From Marinihelvus fidelis (GTDB lineage: Bacteria > Pseudomonadota > Gammaproteobacteria > Xanthomonadales > SZUA-36): 64,000 bases of DNA. The DNA is taken from contig NZ_VYXP01000006.1 of the NCBI RefSeq assembly GCF_008725655.1, forward strand, positions 305,849-369,848, given 5' to 3'. Shown one piece after another: positions 18,992-28,471 of this stretch. The position numbers and the translations under genes were made by a program. Numbering within the stretch: position 1 is the stretch's first letter; every line of letters starts with the position of its first letter. The notes under the pieces are model-generated. The model made no database searches and had not been told where the DNA came from. It was given only the letters and a program-made list of their open reading frames with translations.

Positions 18992-20863
18992 TCAGTCAGG
19001 TTGGCCCGTCGACATCCGGTCGCGCGCTTCGGCCACCTTGCCCTGCAGCTGGCGGCCCCATTCCTCGTTGATTTCCTTCACGCGGGCCACGTACTCGGGG
19101 TTTTCGTGCGCGGGCACATCGATCTTGTACAGGTTGGCGATTTCCTGCATGGAAGACCGATCCAGTTCCTCGAAAGTGGCGGACAGGTGGCTGGCCTCGT
19201 CGTGAGGGAAGCCCAGCGCTTCCAGCGCCGAGCGGCCGGCGCGGATGGCGCTGTCGTAGGTCTCGCGGATGACGTCGCGGCAGCCCACCGACCACAGCTC
19301 GTAGGTGTGGTTGCGGTCCCAGGCGCGGGCGATGACATGCAGGTGCGGATAGTTTTCGACCAGGTAGCGGGTCAGCGCGGTGATCTGCTCGCGGCCATCG
19401 ATAGCAACGATGAACAGCTTTGCATGCTCGACACCGGCGGCGTGCAGCATATCCGGGCGCGTGGCATCGCCGTAGTAGGCCTTGACGCCGAAGCGCTGCA
19501 GGATTTCCAGGTGCGCGGCGCTGTAATCGATGACCGTGGTCTGGAAGCCCATGCCACGCAGCATGCGGTTGATGATGCCGCCGAAGCGGCCATTGCCGGC
19601 GATGATGATGTCGCTGGTCTCGTCGATATCATCCGCCTCGCGGTTCTGCCGTGACGCGAATCGTGGCGCGATGAACCGGTCATAGGCGATGAACAGCAGC
19701 GGCGTCAGCAGCATCGACAGCGCCACCACCAGCAGCAACTGGTCGGCCAGCATGGGCGGCAACACCGCGTTGTCGACCGAGAACGCCAGCAGCACGAAGC
19801 CGAACTCACCGGCCTGCGCCAGCGACAGGGCCAGCAGCCAGCGGTCGGCGCCCACCAGCCCGAACACCCGCCCCAGCACCAGCAGGATGATCACCTTCAG
19901 CGCGATCAGCCCCAGCGTCAGCGACAGCACCAGGCCCCACTCGTCGAACAGCAGGCCGAAATCGATGCCCGCACCGACGGTCATGAAGAACAGTCCCAGC
20001 AGCAGACCCTTGAACGGGTCGATATCGGACTCGAGCTCGTGCCGGTACGGGCTGTTGGCCAGCGTCACGCCGGCGATAAAGGTCCCCAGCGCCGGCGACA
20101 GCCCGACCAGGGACATCAGCAGCGCGATACCGACCACCAGCATCAGCGCGGCCGCGGTGAACAATTCGCGCATGCGTGTGACGGCGATGAAGTTGAACAT
20201 CAGTCCGGTCAGGCGGCTGCCCCCCACCAGTACCGCGGCGATCACGCCCACGGTCACCGCCACGGCCTGCCAGGCCTCGAGTCCGGCGACCAGGCTCATC
20301 GAGCCATGACCGCTGTCGTCGTGCCCGGCCGGGGCCGCCGTCATCAACTCTGGCAGGGCCAACAGCGGAATGAGGGCCAGCATCGGGATGACCGCGATGT
20401 CCTGGAACAGCAGCACGGAAAACGTGGCCCGGCCGCCATCACTGCGCATCAGCCCCTTCTCGTTCAGGGTCTGCAGCACGATGGCCGTCGACGACAGCGC
20501 CAGCACCAGGCCGGTGGCCAGGGCGACCTGCCAGGGCAGCTCGAACAGCAGCGCCACCGCCATCACCACGCCGGCCGTGCCCACAACCTGCAGGCCACCC
20601 AGGCCCAGCAACTGCCCGCGAAGCCGCCACAGGCGCTGCGGTTCCAGCTCCAGGCCGACGATAAACAGCATCATTACCACGCCGAATTCGGCGAAATGTT
20701 GCAGCGTGATGACATCGACCTTCAGCAGGCCCAGCAACGGCGACAGCGCGATGCCCGCCAGCAGGTATCCCAGCACCGATCCCAGCCCCAGCCGGGTCGC
20801 GATAGGCACCGCAACCACGCCCGCGAACAGGAACATGAAAACCAGTAACAGGTATTCAGCCAA
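18992..20863 (-). CDS. CPA2-family K+/H+ antiporter of the KefB/KefC type
   Basis: Inner-membrane monovalent cation:proton antiporter with a cytosolic regulatory domain. It has 623 residues. The N-terminal Na_H_Exchanger domain has about 12 membrane segments, including the Kef motif GVVMMLFIVGLELEP and the ALSSTAIVLQ and LFQDIAVIP segments. A C-terminal RCK/TrkA-N domain begins near residue 415 with the Rossmann motif IIAGNGRFGG. A tail of about 90 residues ends in ARDRMSTGQPD. It resembles KefB/KefC, which export K+ during electrophile stress, but no KefG/KefF ancillary gene is adjacent, so the specific paralogue is not assigned. Confidence 0.92.
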   Translation of the reverse strand: MAEYLLLVFMFLFAGVVAVPIATRLGLGSVLGYLLAGIALSPLLGLLKVDVITLQHFAEFGVVMMLFIVGLELEPQRLWRLRGQLLGLGGLQVVGTAGVVMAVALLFELPWQVALATGLVLALSSTAIVLQTLNEKGLMRSDGGRATFSVLLFQDIAVIPMLALIPLLALPELMTAAPAGHDDSGHGSMSLVAGLEAWQAVAVTVGVIAAVLVGGSRLTGLMFNFIAVTRMRELFTAAALMLVVGIALLMSLVGLSPALGTFIAGVTLANSPYRHELESDIDPFKGLLLGLFFMTVGAGIDFGLLFDEWGLVLSLTLGLIALKVIILLVLGRVFGLVGADRWLLALSLAQAGEFGFVLLAFSVDNAVLPPMLADQLLLVVALSMLLTPLLFIAYDRFIAPRFASRQNREADDIDETSDIIIAGNGRFGGIINRMLRGMGFQTTVIDYSAAHLEILQRFGVKAYYGDATRPDMLHAAGVEHAKLFIVAIDGREQITALTRYLVENYPHLHVIARAWDRNHTYELWSVGCRDVIRETYDSAIRAGRSALEALGFPHDEASHLSATFEELDRSSMQEIANLYKIDVPAHENPEYVARVKEINEEWGRQLQGKVAEARDRMSTGQPD

Positions 20864-20926
20864 GACTCCGCTCCCCGAAAAACTGCCTACAGCTTACGGG
20901 TTTCCGGTTCGCGCGGAAATCCGGGG

Positions 20927-22100
20927 TCAGCGGGTGGACAGGAAGGCGCCCAGCGCCGCCGGCCCGTCCTGCGGCCACCGGCCGTCGGGCATCGGCGTGG
21001 TCACGAGCGCCGCCGGGTCCAGCACCACGTGCTTGATCCGCTCACGGTGCCAGGTATAGACAATATGGACCCGGCCATCGCGGGCCTGGATCACCGCCGG
21101 GTAGGAAAACTGCCGGCCTGGCTCGTCAATGTAATCGAGCACCAGCGCGGCCTCCCAGTCCTGGCCATTGTCGCTGAGCGCGACGTTGAGAATGCCCCGG
21201 CCCTTGTGGCCCATGCCCGGCTGCTCGCGGGTCGAGTGGTTATAGACCAGCAACTGGCGGCCATCGTGCAACGTTACGGCGTCGAAGCCCGAGTTGTTGT
21301 TGGGCAAGGCGCCCGCGGTCACCGGCGACCAGCTGGCGCCGCCATCGGAAGACCAGCTCTCGGCCATGAAACCATGTTCCGAACGCGTCCGGCAGAGCAT
21401 CTGGATACGCCCGTCCGCGTGCGTGAGCAGGGTTGGCTGGATGGCGCCGATCTCGTCAGGGTCGTTGAGTGAGGCACTCCGCTGCCATGTCAGCCCGCCG
21501 TCAACGCTGCGCTCGACATGCACGCGCCAGCCGTCGTCCTCGGTGCTGGACCCGGCGACGATGGTGCCATCGGCAAGCTGGACCGGCTTGTTCTTGACCG
21601 GCCCGATCAGCCCGTCACCCAGCGCGCGCGCTTCACTCCAGGTCAGTCCGTCATCGGCCGACGTTTTCACCATGGCGGTCCAGGCCTCGATCCGCGGCGC
21701 GACCTTGTAGAACAGCGCCACGTCCCCGCCTTCTGGCTGGAACAGCACCGGGTTCCAGGTGGCCGAGCGGCTGCCGTCCGGTTGCACGCCGTCCGCGACG
21801 GAAACCGGCGCGGACCAGGCGCCCCCCCGGCGGCTTGCGCGAAGACCAGATCTCGACATCGTCGGCACCCTCGGAACTGCCGCCGAAAAAGGCCGTCAGC
21901 AACGTGCCGTCATCCAGTTCCGCCAACGTGGCCGCGTGGCAGGACTCAAACGGCGCCGACTCGAAGACGTACTCGGCCAGCACCAGCCCCGGCCGGTCGT
22001 CGGATGACCATGCACCCGACCATGGCGCCATCAGTACCAGGGCGAACAAAGCAGCGGTGAGTGCCGGCGGAAAGCGCTTGATTTTGCGAGCGATGAACAT
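20927..22100 (-). pseudogene. BNR/sialidase-fold secreted glycoside-active enzyme, interrupted by a frameshift in a G7 run
   Basis: The gene runs on the minus strand from an ATG at 22100, with a good signal peptide (MFIARKIKRFPPALTAALF..., cleavage near GAWS). It stays open to the homopolymer at 21822-21828, seven C on the plus strand. There the frame shifts; with six instead of seven bases the protein continues as KPPGGAWSAPVS to the stop at 20927. The joined product is about 390 residues with Asp-box motifs (SADDGLTW, SVDGGLTW, SSDGGASW) of the BNR_2 six-bladed propeller. A histidine in ESCHAATLAELDDGT sits where related propeller enzymes have a key His. GH33 and GH145 enzymes of this fold act on rhamnogalacturonan side chains. 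The lesion may be real, phase-variable or a sequencing error. The gene is divergent from the PL10 gene. Confidence 0.8.
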
Positions 22101-22129
22101 TGACGTTGGTGCAACCATGCGAAGATAAT
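22100..22129 (+). promoter_or_regulatory. Candidate sigma-70 promoter for the PL10 gene
   Basis: TTGACG (22100-22105) and GATAAT (22124-22129) are separated by 18 bp, in the otherwise AT-rich gap between the divergent BNR and pectate lyase genes. An imperfect inverted repeat ATAATC...AATTAT (about 22125-22150) overlaps the expected start site and could bind a regulator. Confidence 0.5.
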
Positions 22130-22174
22130 CAAAATATATTCGTAAATTATAGAAACCGCAGGCTCGATACAACC

Positions 22175-24037
22175 ATGACCGCATTCCCCCTCCGCGCAGG
22201 CGCCGCAATCACCATCACCGCGCTCCTGGCCGCTGCCAATGCCCAGGCCCAGCCCGTCAGGCTGACCGAGACCGAATGGCACGGCGTCGGCACCTACAAG
22301 ATCGAGATGCGGGTGGGCACCGTGTACTTCGAAAAGGACAACGGCGTCTCGGGCTTCAAGAGCTTTATCGACCGCGCCGGCAATGACTGGGTGGCGTCCT
22401 ACCTTCCGCCCGGGCCCAATGGCGACTTCCGCGGCTTTCCCAACAGCGTTGGCAATTTCGGCCACGCCGGTCGCGACAGCGGCTCGACCACCACCATCGT
22501 CGATGGCATCACCGAGGGCGACGTGGTGATCCTGGAGTCCAGCAACGACGATTTCACGTTCCGCTACCACTTCCTGGCCGATCGCGTGGCCATCGAGGTG
22601 CTGCGTTCGACCGGCGATTACCATTTCCTGCTGGAAACCGTGGCCGGCGGCAGCGCCACCGAGGGCGACTGGTACGTCACCGCCGATGGCCGCAGGCGCA
22701 TTCCCACCGAAGCCGGCGAGCTGGACGACTTCACGCCCGAATGGGTGTACCTGGGCGACCCGGACGTCGACCAGGTGATGTTCTTCGCCAAGGCGCCGGA
22801 TGACGACGCGCCGAACGAAAACCATCGCCAGTTTCGGCCGGGCAACGTCCACAACATGGACCTCTACAGCTTTGGCCGTACGGGCGCCGAGCACGGCTAC
22901 GAGACCCATGGCATGAACGGCAACGAGCATGTCGCCATCATCGGCTTCGTGTCCGCCGGGCGCACCCACAACGAGATGGCGGCGCTGATCGAGGGCTACC
23001 TGGCGGACCCGTTTACGCCAGGCGTCGGCCCGGTCCGGTTGTGGGGCCGCGAGCTGCTGGACCGTGACCCGGACTGGTATGGCAGCGAGGAAGCCATCGC
23101 CATCGCCGATGCGGTGGTTCGCTACCAGTCCTACCAGGGCGGCTGGCCGAAAAGCACCGACCTGGCCCGGCCGCCGTTGACGGAGGGCGACGTGCCCAGG
23201 GCCGGCGACGGCCGTGCCAACAGCCTGGACAACGACGCGACCACCGTGCCAATGGCCTACCTGGCCCGCGTCGCGACCGCCACTGGCGACTTCGCCTGGC
23301 GCGCCGCCTTCAATCGCGGCCTGGATTACCTGTTCGCGGCCCAGTACGACAACGGCGGCTGGCCCCAGTTCTGGCCGCTGCGTGACGGCTACTACTCGCG
23401 TATCACCTACAACGACGATGCCATGGTCAACGTGCTGAACCTGCTTCGCGACGTCGCCAGCGGCGAAGCGCCCTACGCCTTCGTCGACGACAAGCGTCGC
23501 CAACAGGCCGCCGAGGCCGTGGCGCGGGGCATCGATTGCATCCTGCGCACGCAGGTCCGCCAGGACGGACGCCTGACCGCGTGGGGCGCGCAGCATGATG
23601 AGAACACGCTGGCGCCGGCCTGGGCCAGGGCCTACGAGCCGCCGTCGCTGTCCGGTAACGAAACCGTCGGCATCCTGGCCTTCCTGATGAGCCTCGACGA
23701 CCCGTCACCGGACGTCATCGCGGCCGTCGATGCCGGTGTCGCCTGGCTGCAGGAGGTCGCCATCGAGGGCCAGCGCCTGGACCTGGTGCACAACCCCGAC
23801 GGCCGCCTGGAGCGCATCATCACGCCCGACCCGGATGCCCCACTGTTGTGGGCCCGGTTCTACGAACTGGAGACCAACCGGCCGCTGTTCCTGGATCGCG
23901 ATTCGGTCTATCGCTACGACTTTTCCGAGATCGGCTATGAACGTCGCAGCGGCTACAACTACCACGGCCACTGGCCCGCTGAATTGCTGGCCGACGACTA
24001 CCCGGCCTGGCATGAACTACTCGAAAACCATAACTAG
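22175..24037 (+). CDS. PL10 pectate lyase with an uncharacterised N-terminal domain
   Basis: Secreted pectate lyase that cleaves polygalacturonate by beta-elimination. It has 620 residues and a signal peptide ending near ANAQAQ. Residues from about 313 to the C-terminus match the PelA/PL10 (alpha/alpha)3 toroid. Seen there are SYQGGWPKSTDL, SLDNDATT, AQYDNGGWPQFWPL, YNDDAM and WARAYEPPSLSGNET; the Arg of the last motif matches the proposed catalytic arginine and the aspartates the calcium ligands. Residues about 27-295 form a separate beta-rich domain I do not recognise, possibly carbohydrate-binding. The ATG at 22175 gives the signal peptide directly. It is first in a three-gene operon with the genes at 24060 and 25580. 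Confidence 0.9.
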   Translation: MTAFPLRAGAAITITALLAAANAQAQPVRLTETEWHGVGTYKIEMRVGTVYFEKDNGVSGFKSFIDRAGNDWVASYLPPGPNGDFRGFPNSVGNFGHAGRDSGSTTTIVDGITEGDVVILESSNDDFTFRYHFLADRVAIEVLRSTGDYHFLLETVAGGSATEGDWYVTADGRRRIPTEAGELDDFTPEWVYLGDPDVDQVMFFAKAPDDDAPNENHRQFRPGNVHNMDLYSFGRTGAEHGYETHGMNGNEHVAIIGFVSAGRTHNEMAALIEGYLADPFTPGVGPVRLWGRELLDRDPDWYGSEEAIAIADAVVRYQSYQGGWPKSTDLARPPLTEGDVPRAGDGRANSLDNDATTVPMAYLARVATATGDFAWRAAFNRGLDYLFAAQYDNGGWPQFWPLRDGYYSRITYNDDAMVNVLNLLRDVASGEAPYAFVDDKRRQQAAEAVARGIDCILRTQVRQDGRLTAWGAQHDENTLAPAWARAYEPPSLSGNETVGILAFLMSLDDPSPDVIAAVDAGVAWLQEVAIEGQRLDLVHNPDGRLERIITPDPDAPLLWARFYELETNRPLFLDRDSVYRYDFSEIGYERRSGYNYHGHWPAELLADDYPAWHELLENHN

Positions 24038-24059
24038 AACACTCGACAAGGAACTGCTC

Positions 24060-25577
24060 ATGAAACAAAGGCTCACCACCCTGGCCTGCGCCGCTCTGCT
24101 GGCGGCCGGCGCAGGCAACATCACGACGGCGCAGGCCGCCCCGCCATCGAATGAGGAAGTACGCGCCGCGATGCAACGCGCCACCACGTTCTTCAGCGAC
24201 AACGTGTCACTCAACGGCGGCTACGTCTGGGTGGTCAGCGATGACTTCAGCCGCCGCTGGGGCGAAGTGCCGGCCCGGCCGTCACAGATCTGGCTGCAGG
24301 GCGGCACCGAGAGCGTCGGCGACATCATGCTGGATGCCTGGGAGGCCACCGGTGACCCGCTGTACCTGGACGTCGCCCGCAAGGCAGCCGACGCCATCGT
24401 CTACGGCCAGCAGCCCACGGGCGGTTGGCACTACTTCATCGACTTCGACCCGCCGGGCCTGATGGACTGGTACCGCGACGTGGCCTCGCGCTTCATCTAC
24501 GGCTACGAGGAGTACCGCTACTACTACGGCAACGCCACCTACGACGACAGCGTCTCGCAGGATGCCGCCGGCTTTTTGCTGCGGTTCTACAACCTGACAC
24601 TGGAAGCGGCCTACCGCGCGCCGTTGCTGGAGGCCCTGGATTTCCTGCTGGCGTCTCAATACCCCAACGGTGCCTGGCCGCAACGCTGGCCGCTGCACCA
24701 GGATCCGGATGACGATCGTCCCGACTACCCCGACCTGTACACGCTGAACGACGGCGCCATGCGCGCCAACATCAACCTGCTGCTGGACGCCTGGTCGACG
24801 CTGGGTGACCCACGCTATCTCGAAGCCGCCCGCCGCGGTGGCGACGCACTGATCGCGCTGCAGGGCCCCGATGGCCAGGCCGCATGGCCCGAGCAGGCGG
24901 GTTTTGACCTGGCGCCCGCCGCGGCCCGCACCCACGAGCCGCCGGGCTATGTCGTGCGCGAGAGCCTGGGCGCGCTGGCCACGCTGGAGCGCCTGTACCT
25001 GGTCACCGGCGACGCGCGCTACCTGGCGCCGGCACCGAGCGCGTTTGACTGGTTCGAGCGCATCAACCGCGAGTCCGCGGAGCAGCGTTATCCGCGACCC
25101 CGTTACTGGGAGCACGGCAGCAACCGGCCGTTGTACAACGTCCGTATCCCTGGCATGGACGACATGGGTCACGGCCTGTACAAGTGGAGCACCGACCCGT
25201 CGGAGACGGACTGTGACGGCGCACCCTGCCAGGGCGATGGCGAGCCGTTCGTGGATGTCGCACCACTACGCGCCCGCTATGCCGAAATCCAGTCGCTGGA
25301 CACGGCGCCGGCCCGCCAGGCCGCGCTGGTCGCACGCCAGGCCGCCGAGCACGAGCACGAACGTACCCAGCGCCTGTCCGGCGAAGACCCCGCGGCCATC
25401 ATCGCCGCGCTGGACGACCGCGGCGCCTGGATCACCGACGATATCCAGGTCACCAAACCGAATGCCGACACCCGCGACCCCGAATTCCGCGAGGTGGTCA
25501 CGGGTTACAGCACCCGGGTGTTCGTGGAACGACTGGCCACCCTGATTTCAACACTCGAAGACGACAACGGAGACTGA
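24060..25577 (+). CDS. Secreted PL10-related (alpha/alpha) barrel protein
   Basis: Periplasmic or secreted protein of 505 residues with a signal peptide (1-25, ending TTAQA). It resembles the PL10 pectate lyase next door: SQYPNGAWPQRWPL aligns with that protein's AQYDNGGWPQFWPL, and AARTHEPPGYVVRES with WARAYEPPSLSGNET. However, the PL10 NDDAM metal-ligand motif reads NDGAM, and the SLDNDATT segment is not evident. The protein may therefore be a divergent lyase, an exo-acting variant, or a binding protein. It starts 23 bp after the PL10 stop and ends 2 bp before the DUF4861 gene. The C-terminal 120 residues are charged and not assigned. Confidence 0.78.
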   Translation: MKQRLTTLACAALLAAGAGNITTAQAAPPSNEEVRAAMQRATTFFSDNVSLNGGYVWVVSDDFSRRWGEVPARPSQIWLQGGTESVGDIMLDAWEATGDPLYLDVARKAADAIVYGQQPTGGWHYFIDFDPPGLMDWYRDVASRFIYGYEEYRYYYGNATYDDSVSQDAAGFLLRFYNLTLEAAYRAPLLEALDFLLASQYPNGAWPQRWPLHQDPDDDRPDYPDLYTLNDGAMRANINLLLDAWSTLGDPRYLEAARRGGDALIALQGPDGQAAWPEQAGFDLAPAAARTHEPPGYVVRESLGALATLERLYLVTGDARYLAPAPSAFDWFERINRESAEQRYPRPRYWEHGSNRPLYNVRIPGMDDMGHGLYKWSTDPSETDCDGAPCQGDGEPFVDVAPLRARYAEIQSLDTAPARQAALVARQAAEHEHERTQRLSGEDPAAIIAALDDRGAWITDDIQVTKPNADTRDPEFREVVTGYSTRVFVERLATLISTLEDDNGD

Positions 25578-25579
25578 TC

Positions 25580-26962
25580 GTGCTGAAACGAATTGCACCC
25601 CTTTGCCTTGCGCCATTGATCGGCGGCACCGCGCTGGCCGCGGACGATACCGCCAACGGCTGGTATACCCAGGGCGACTTCACGCCCACCCAGCGTGTCC
25701 GCCTGACCATCAGCAACCCGCTGGACCGCGCCCGCGAGAACAGCCCGGTGATCATCACCCGTGAGCAACTGGCCGCGTTGCCGGACGTGCACGAACTGTC
25801 GATCACCCTGGTCGACCCGCAAGGCGAGTCACGGCCGGAGCCCACGCCGGAGCATTTCAACCGCCAGGGTGGCCACTCCAGCCGCAAGGAAACCCACGGC
25901 CGCTGGATTCCGTACCAGCTGGACGACCTGGACAAGGACGGCCTGTGGGACGAGCTGTTCTTCATGACCGACCTGGACGGCGGCGAGAGCAAGGACCTGT
26001 ACCTTTACCTGGGCGACCAGCATTACGGATGGGAGGCGCACCGCACCCATGCCGGCATCGGCACCTATGTGCGCCACAATGTGCCGTTCTGGGAGTCGGA
26101 GAACATCGGCTGGAAACTGTGGTTCGCCACCGACATCGACGTCTTCGGCAAGCGTGAGCCGGTGCTGATGTCACAGCACCTGTACATGGACAACCTGGAC
26201 GGCTACGGCGTTGGCCTGGTCGACCCGGCCTGGGGCTCGGACATCATGCAGGTGAACAACTCCTTCGGCGGCGGCGGCATCGGCGTGTTCGAGGACGATG
26301 ACAACCCGAATGTCGTGTCGCGCTCGCGCTACACCCCGCAGGGCCCGGACGACACCGGCTTCAACGCCGGCCCCGCCGGTGATTCCCGCTACGCCTACAC
26401 CGTGCTGGTCAACGGCCCGATCCGCTCCATGGTGCAGGCCAAGACCATGAACTGGGACTCCGGCGCCGGCGAATACGAGTACGAGCAGGTCTACACGGCC
26501 TACGCCGGCCACTCCTTCGCGACCTCGCGGGTCACCTACTCGACCTTCGAACCGGACAACGCGGGCACCGACTTCGCCGTCGGCATCCGCAAGCACGTGG
26601 GCGAGGACCATCACTACCAGGACGGCGGCGTGGTCATCAGCGGCGCGCCAGAGGCCATCCGCAACCTGGATGACGAAGGCCTGCGCGAAAACGACCTGTT
26701 CGTCGATTACGTGGGCACGGCGCTGGTGGTGCCGAAGCGCTACGCGCCGGAATACGTGTACGTGCCGGGCTTCAGCGAGAACCACGCCTACCGCATCGAG
26801 CCAAACGCGGAGCGGACATTTGAGTATCTGATCGCGGCCGGCTGGAGCGACGGTGTCGTCAACCAGACCCCGGAGGAATTCCAGGACTACGTACTGACCG
26901 TGGCCGAAGAGTTCAACGCCCCGGTGCAGTTTGGCGGTGCGGTGCTGGAGTCGAAGGACTGA
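25580..26962 (+). CDS. DUF4861-like secreted protein of pectin loci
   Basis: Secreted protein, 460 residues, GTG start at 25580 only 2 bp after the preceding stop. It has a signal peptide (MLKRIAPLCLAPLIGGTALA). An N-terminal Ig-like segment (RVRLTISNPLDRARENSPVII) includes an acidic DDLDKDGLWDELFF loop that may bind calcium. The body resembles the DUF4861 family, which recurs in pectin and rhamnogalacturonan loci. No enzymatic role is established for it, and I assign none. Its position as third gene after two PL10-type genes supports a role in pectin breakdown. Confidence 0.75.
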   Translation: MLKRIAPLCLAPLIGGTALAADDTANGWYTQGDFTPTQRVRLTISNPLDRARENSPVIITREQLAALPDVHELSITLVDPQGESRPEPTPEHFNRQGGHSSRKETHGRWIPYQLDDLDKDGLWDELFFMTDLDGGESKDLYLYLGDQHYGWEAHRTHAGIGTYVRHNVPFWESENIGWKLWFATDIDVFGKREPVLMSQHLYMDNLDGYGVGLVDPAWGSDIMQVNNSFGGGGIGVFEDDDNPNVVSRSRYTPQGPDDTGFNAGPAGDSRYAYTVLVNGPIRSMVQAKTMNWDSGAGEYEYEQVYTAYAGHSFATSRVTYSTFEPDNAGTDFAVGIRKHVGEDHHYQDGGVVISGAPEAIRNLDDEGLRENDLFVDYVGTALVVPKRYAPEYVYVPGFSENHAYRIEPNAERTFEYLIAAGWSDGVVNQTPEEFQDYVLTVAEEFNAPVQFGGAVLESKD

Positions 26963-26987
26963 TTACGGTCCTGGCAGCCAGAAGAAC

Positions 26988-27014
26988 AAGGGGGCCAACC
27001 GGCCCCCTTTTTTA
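26988..27014 (+). terminator. Rho-independent terminator of the PL10 operon
   Basis: A GC stem (AAGGGGGCC ... GGCCCCCTT) with an AACC loop is followed by a run of T. It lies 25 bp after the DUF4861 stop and just before the convergent DUF1593 gene, which also ends here, so it may work on both strands. Confidence 0.88.
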
Positions 27015-27019
27015 TTGCG

Positions 27020-28471
27020 TTACTCGACGACGTCGATGATGACGCGTTTATACCGGGTCAGCCGTGGCGAGCCATGGTCGGTGACCGCCAGGATCACGTG
27101 CATGGTGCCGGTGCCCGGTGGCATGACGCGGCTGGTCTTGACCTCCAGCCAGGCGTCACGCTGGTCGAAGTTCTGGATGTCGTGCTTGGAACCGGAACGC
27201 GAGTTTGACATCGCGCGGGTGCCCGCCTCTTCGTAGACAAACCACTCGTAGGACACCGCATCGCCATCCGGGTCGGTGGTTCCAGCCGCGCTCAGGTCGA
27301 CGCGCTCGCCCTTTCTCGCCGTCAGCCGGTCCGGGTGCCCCAGCGCGGGCACTGGCGGGTGGTTGGCCTCGTCATACGGCTTGATGGTCCAGTCCATGCG
27401 GGCCGAGAAATCGTTCTGGTAGGCTTCGCGCCAGCGCCAGATGGTGGCGTGGTTGGTGGTGTGCCATTCGCCGTCGTTACCCAGCACCTCGTCCTGCACG
27501 TTGGTCCAGATGGCGCGCTGCTCTTCTTCCAGGAACCATTTTTCCTTGCGCGGCTGGTACAGCTCGTAGCGACCGCCCCAGCCGCCCCAGTTGGGGTGCT
27601 CGGGCGCGTTCAGGCCATTGTCGACCAGGTACAGGAACGACGGCGTGTCGCCCTCCATCATGAACTCCCAGTGCGGGTACTGGGCGCCCAGCGGACCCTT
27701 GCGGCGCACGTGCCGGTCCAGCCACTCGTTGGTGACCAGTTCGAAGTCGGCGCCGCCGAAACGGCCATGGAACTTGTCGCCACCAATGGCGATCCAGGTG
27801 GCGTGGTGGAAGCCACCACCGGCGTTGACGCCCGGTGTGACGATGTAGAACAGGTCCTGGAACTCGTTGCGGATCCACGGCCCGCTGTTGTCCTGGTCGG
27901 AGATCGCGTAGACGCGCAGCTTCGACACGAACTCGGCCAGTTCAGCTTCAGAGCGCGTGGCGCGGACTTTGTACAGCGCCTGGGCCAGCACATCGGGGCC
28001 ACCCCACACGGTAACCCACAGCGGGCGGTCATCCTGGCGGTCAACGGCGGCGATCAACAGGTCCGAGCCACTGGTGTCGTGGCCCTCACCAACGCTTTGC
28101 ATGCCATCGGCGGCAGGACCCTCGGCGATGGTGGCCTTCAGCGCCTGCGCGGTCGGAAAGCCCGGCTCGTGCAGCTCCAGGTTATCGCGCACCTGGCCGT
28201 AGGCATCGACGAAGGTGGCGATGAATTCCGGGAACACGCCGTTGGCGTTGGCCGTCGCCACCAGGCCCTCGATGTCGAAGTGGTTGGCGTAGGTCAGCAG
28301 CCGCACTAACGACATCTTGTCGTCCGGATCACCACCGATGTCCGTGAGCACGAACAGGCGCTGTTTCTCGATGTCGGTGTCCTGTGCCGGCGCCGGCGTG
28401 GCGGTGAACGCCGCGAGCAGTATCAGCAGCGAGGCCGGACAGCCGACCCGCTTCAGGCTGGCAAACATCAC
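27020..28471 (-). CDS. DUF1593 (Sde182-like) secreted protein with nucleoside-hydrolase-like fold, copy 1
   Basis: Secreted 483-residue protein with a signal peptide ending near TPAPAQ. The N-terminal DUF1593 domain (about 38-330) starts with [19 protein letters not shown], which mimics the calcium-binding DxDxxxDD fingerprint of nucleoside hydrolases. The C-terminal domain (about 345-480) is the Ig/PKD-like DUF that accompanies it in cellulose-binding protein Sde182 ([14 protein letters not shown]). The enzymatic activity of the family is not established as far as I know. It overlaps the upstream isomerase stop by 4 bp, so the two are cotranslated. It is clearly paralogous to the protein at 52076. 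Confidence 0.85.
   Translation of the reverse strand: MMFASLKRVGCPASLLILLAAFTATPAPAQDTDIEKQRLFVLTDIGGDPDDKMSLVRLLTYANHFDIEGLVATANANGVFPEFIATFVDAYGQVRDNLELHEPGFPTAQALKATIAEGPAADGMQSVGEGHDTSGSDLLIAAVDRQDDRPLWVTVWGGPDVLAQALYKVRATRSEAELAEFVSKLRVYAISDQDNSGPWIRNEFQDLFYIVTPGVNAGGGFHHATWIAIGGDKFHGRFGGADFELVTNEWLDRHVRRKGPLGAQYPHWEFMMEGDTPSFLYLVDNGLNAPEHPNWGGWGGRYELYQPRKEKWFLEEEQRAIWTNVQDEVLGNDGEWHTTNHATIWRWREAYQNDFSARMDWTIKPYDEANHPPVPALGHPDRLTARKGERVDLSAAGTTDPDGDAVSYEWFVYEEAGTRAMSNSRSGSKHDIQNFDQRDAWLEVKTSRVMPPGTGTMHVILAVTDHGSPRLTRYKRVIIDVVE

Noticed and set aside
22031..23596. Open frame of 521 codons opposite the PL10 lyase
   Set aside because: Antisense shadow; it would cross the divergent promoter and has no recognisable domain.
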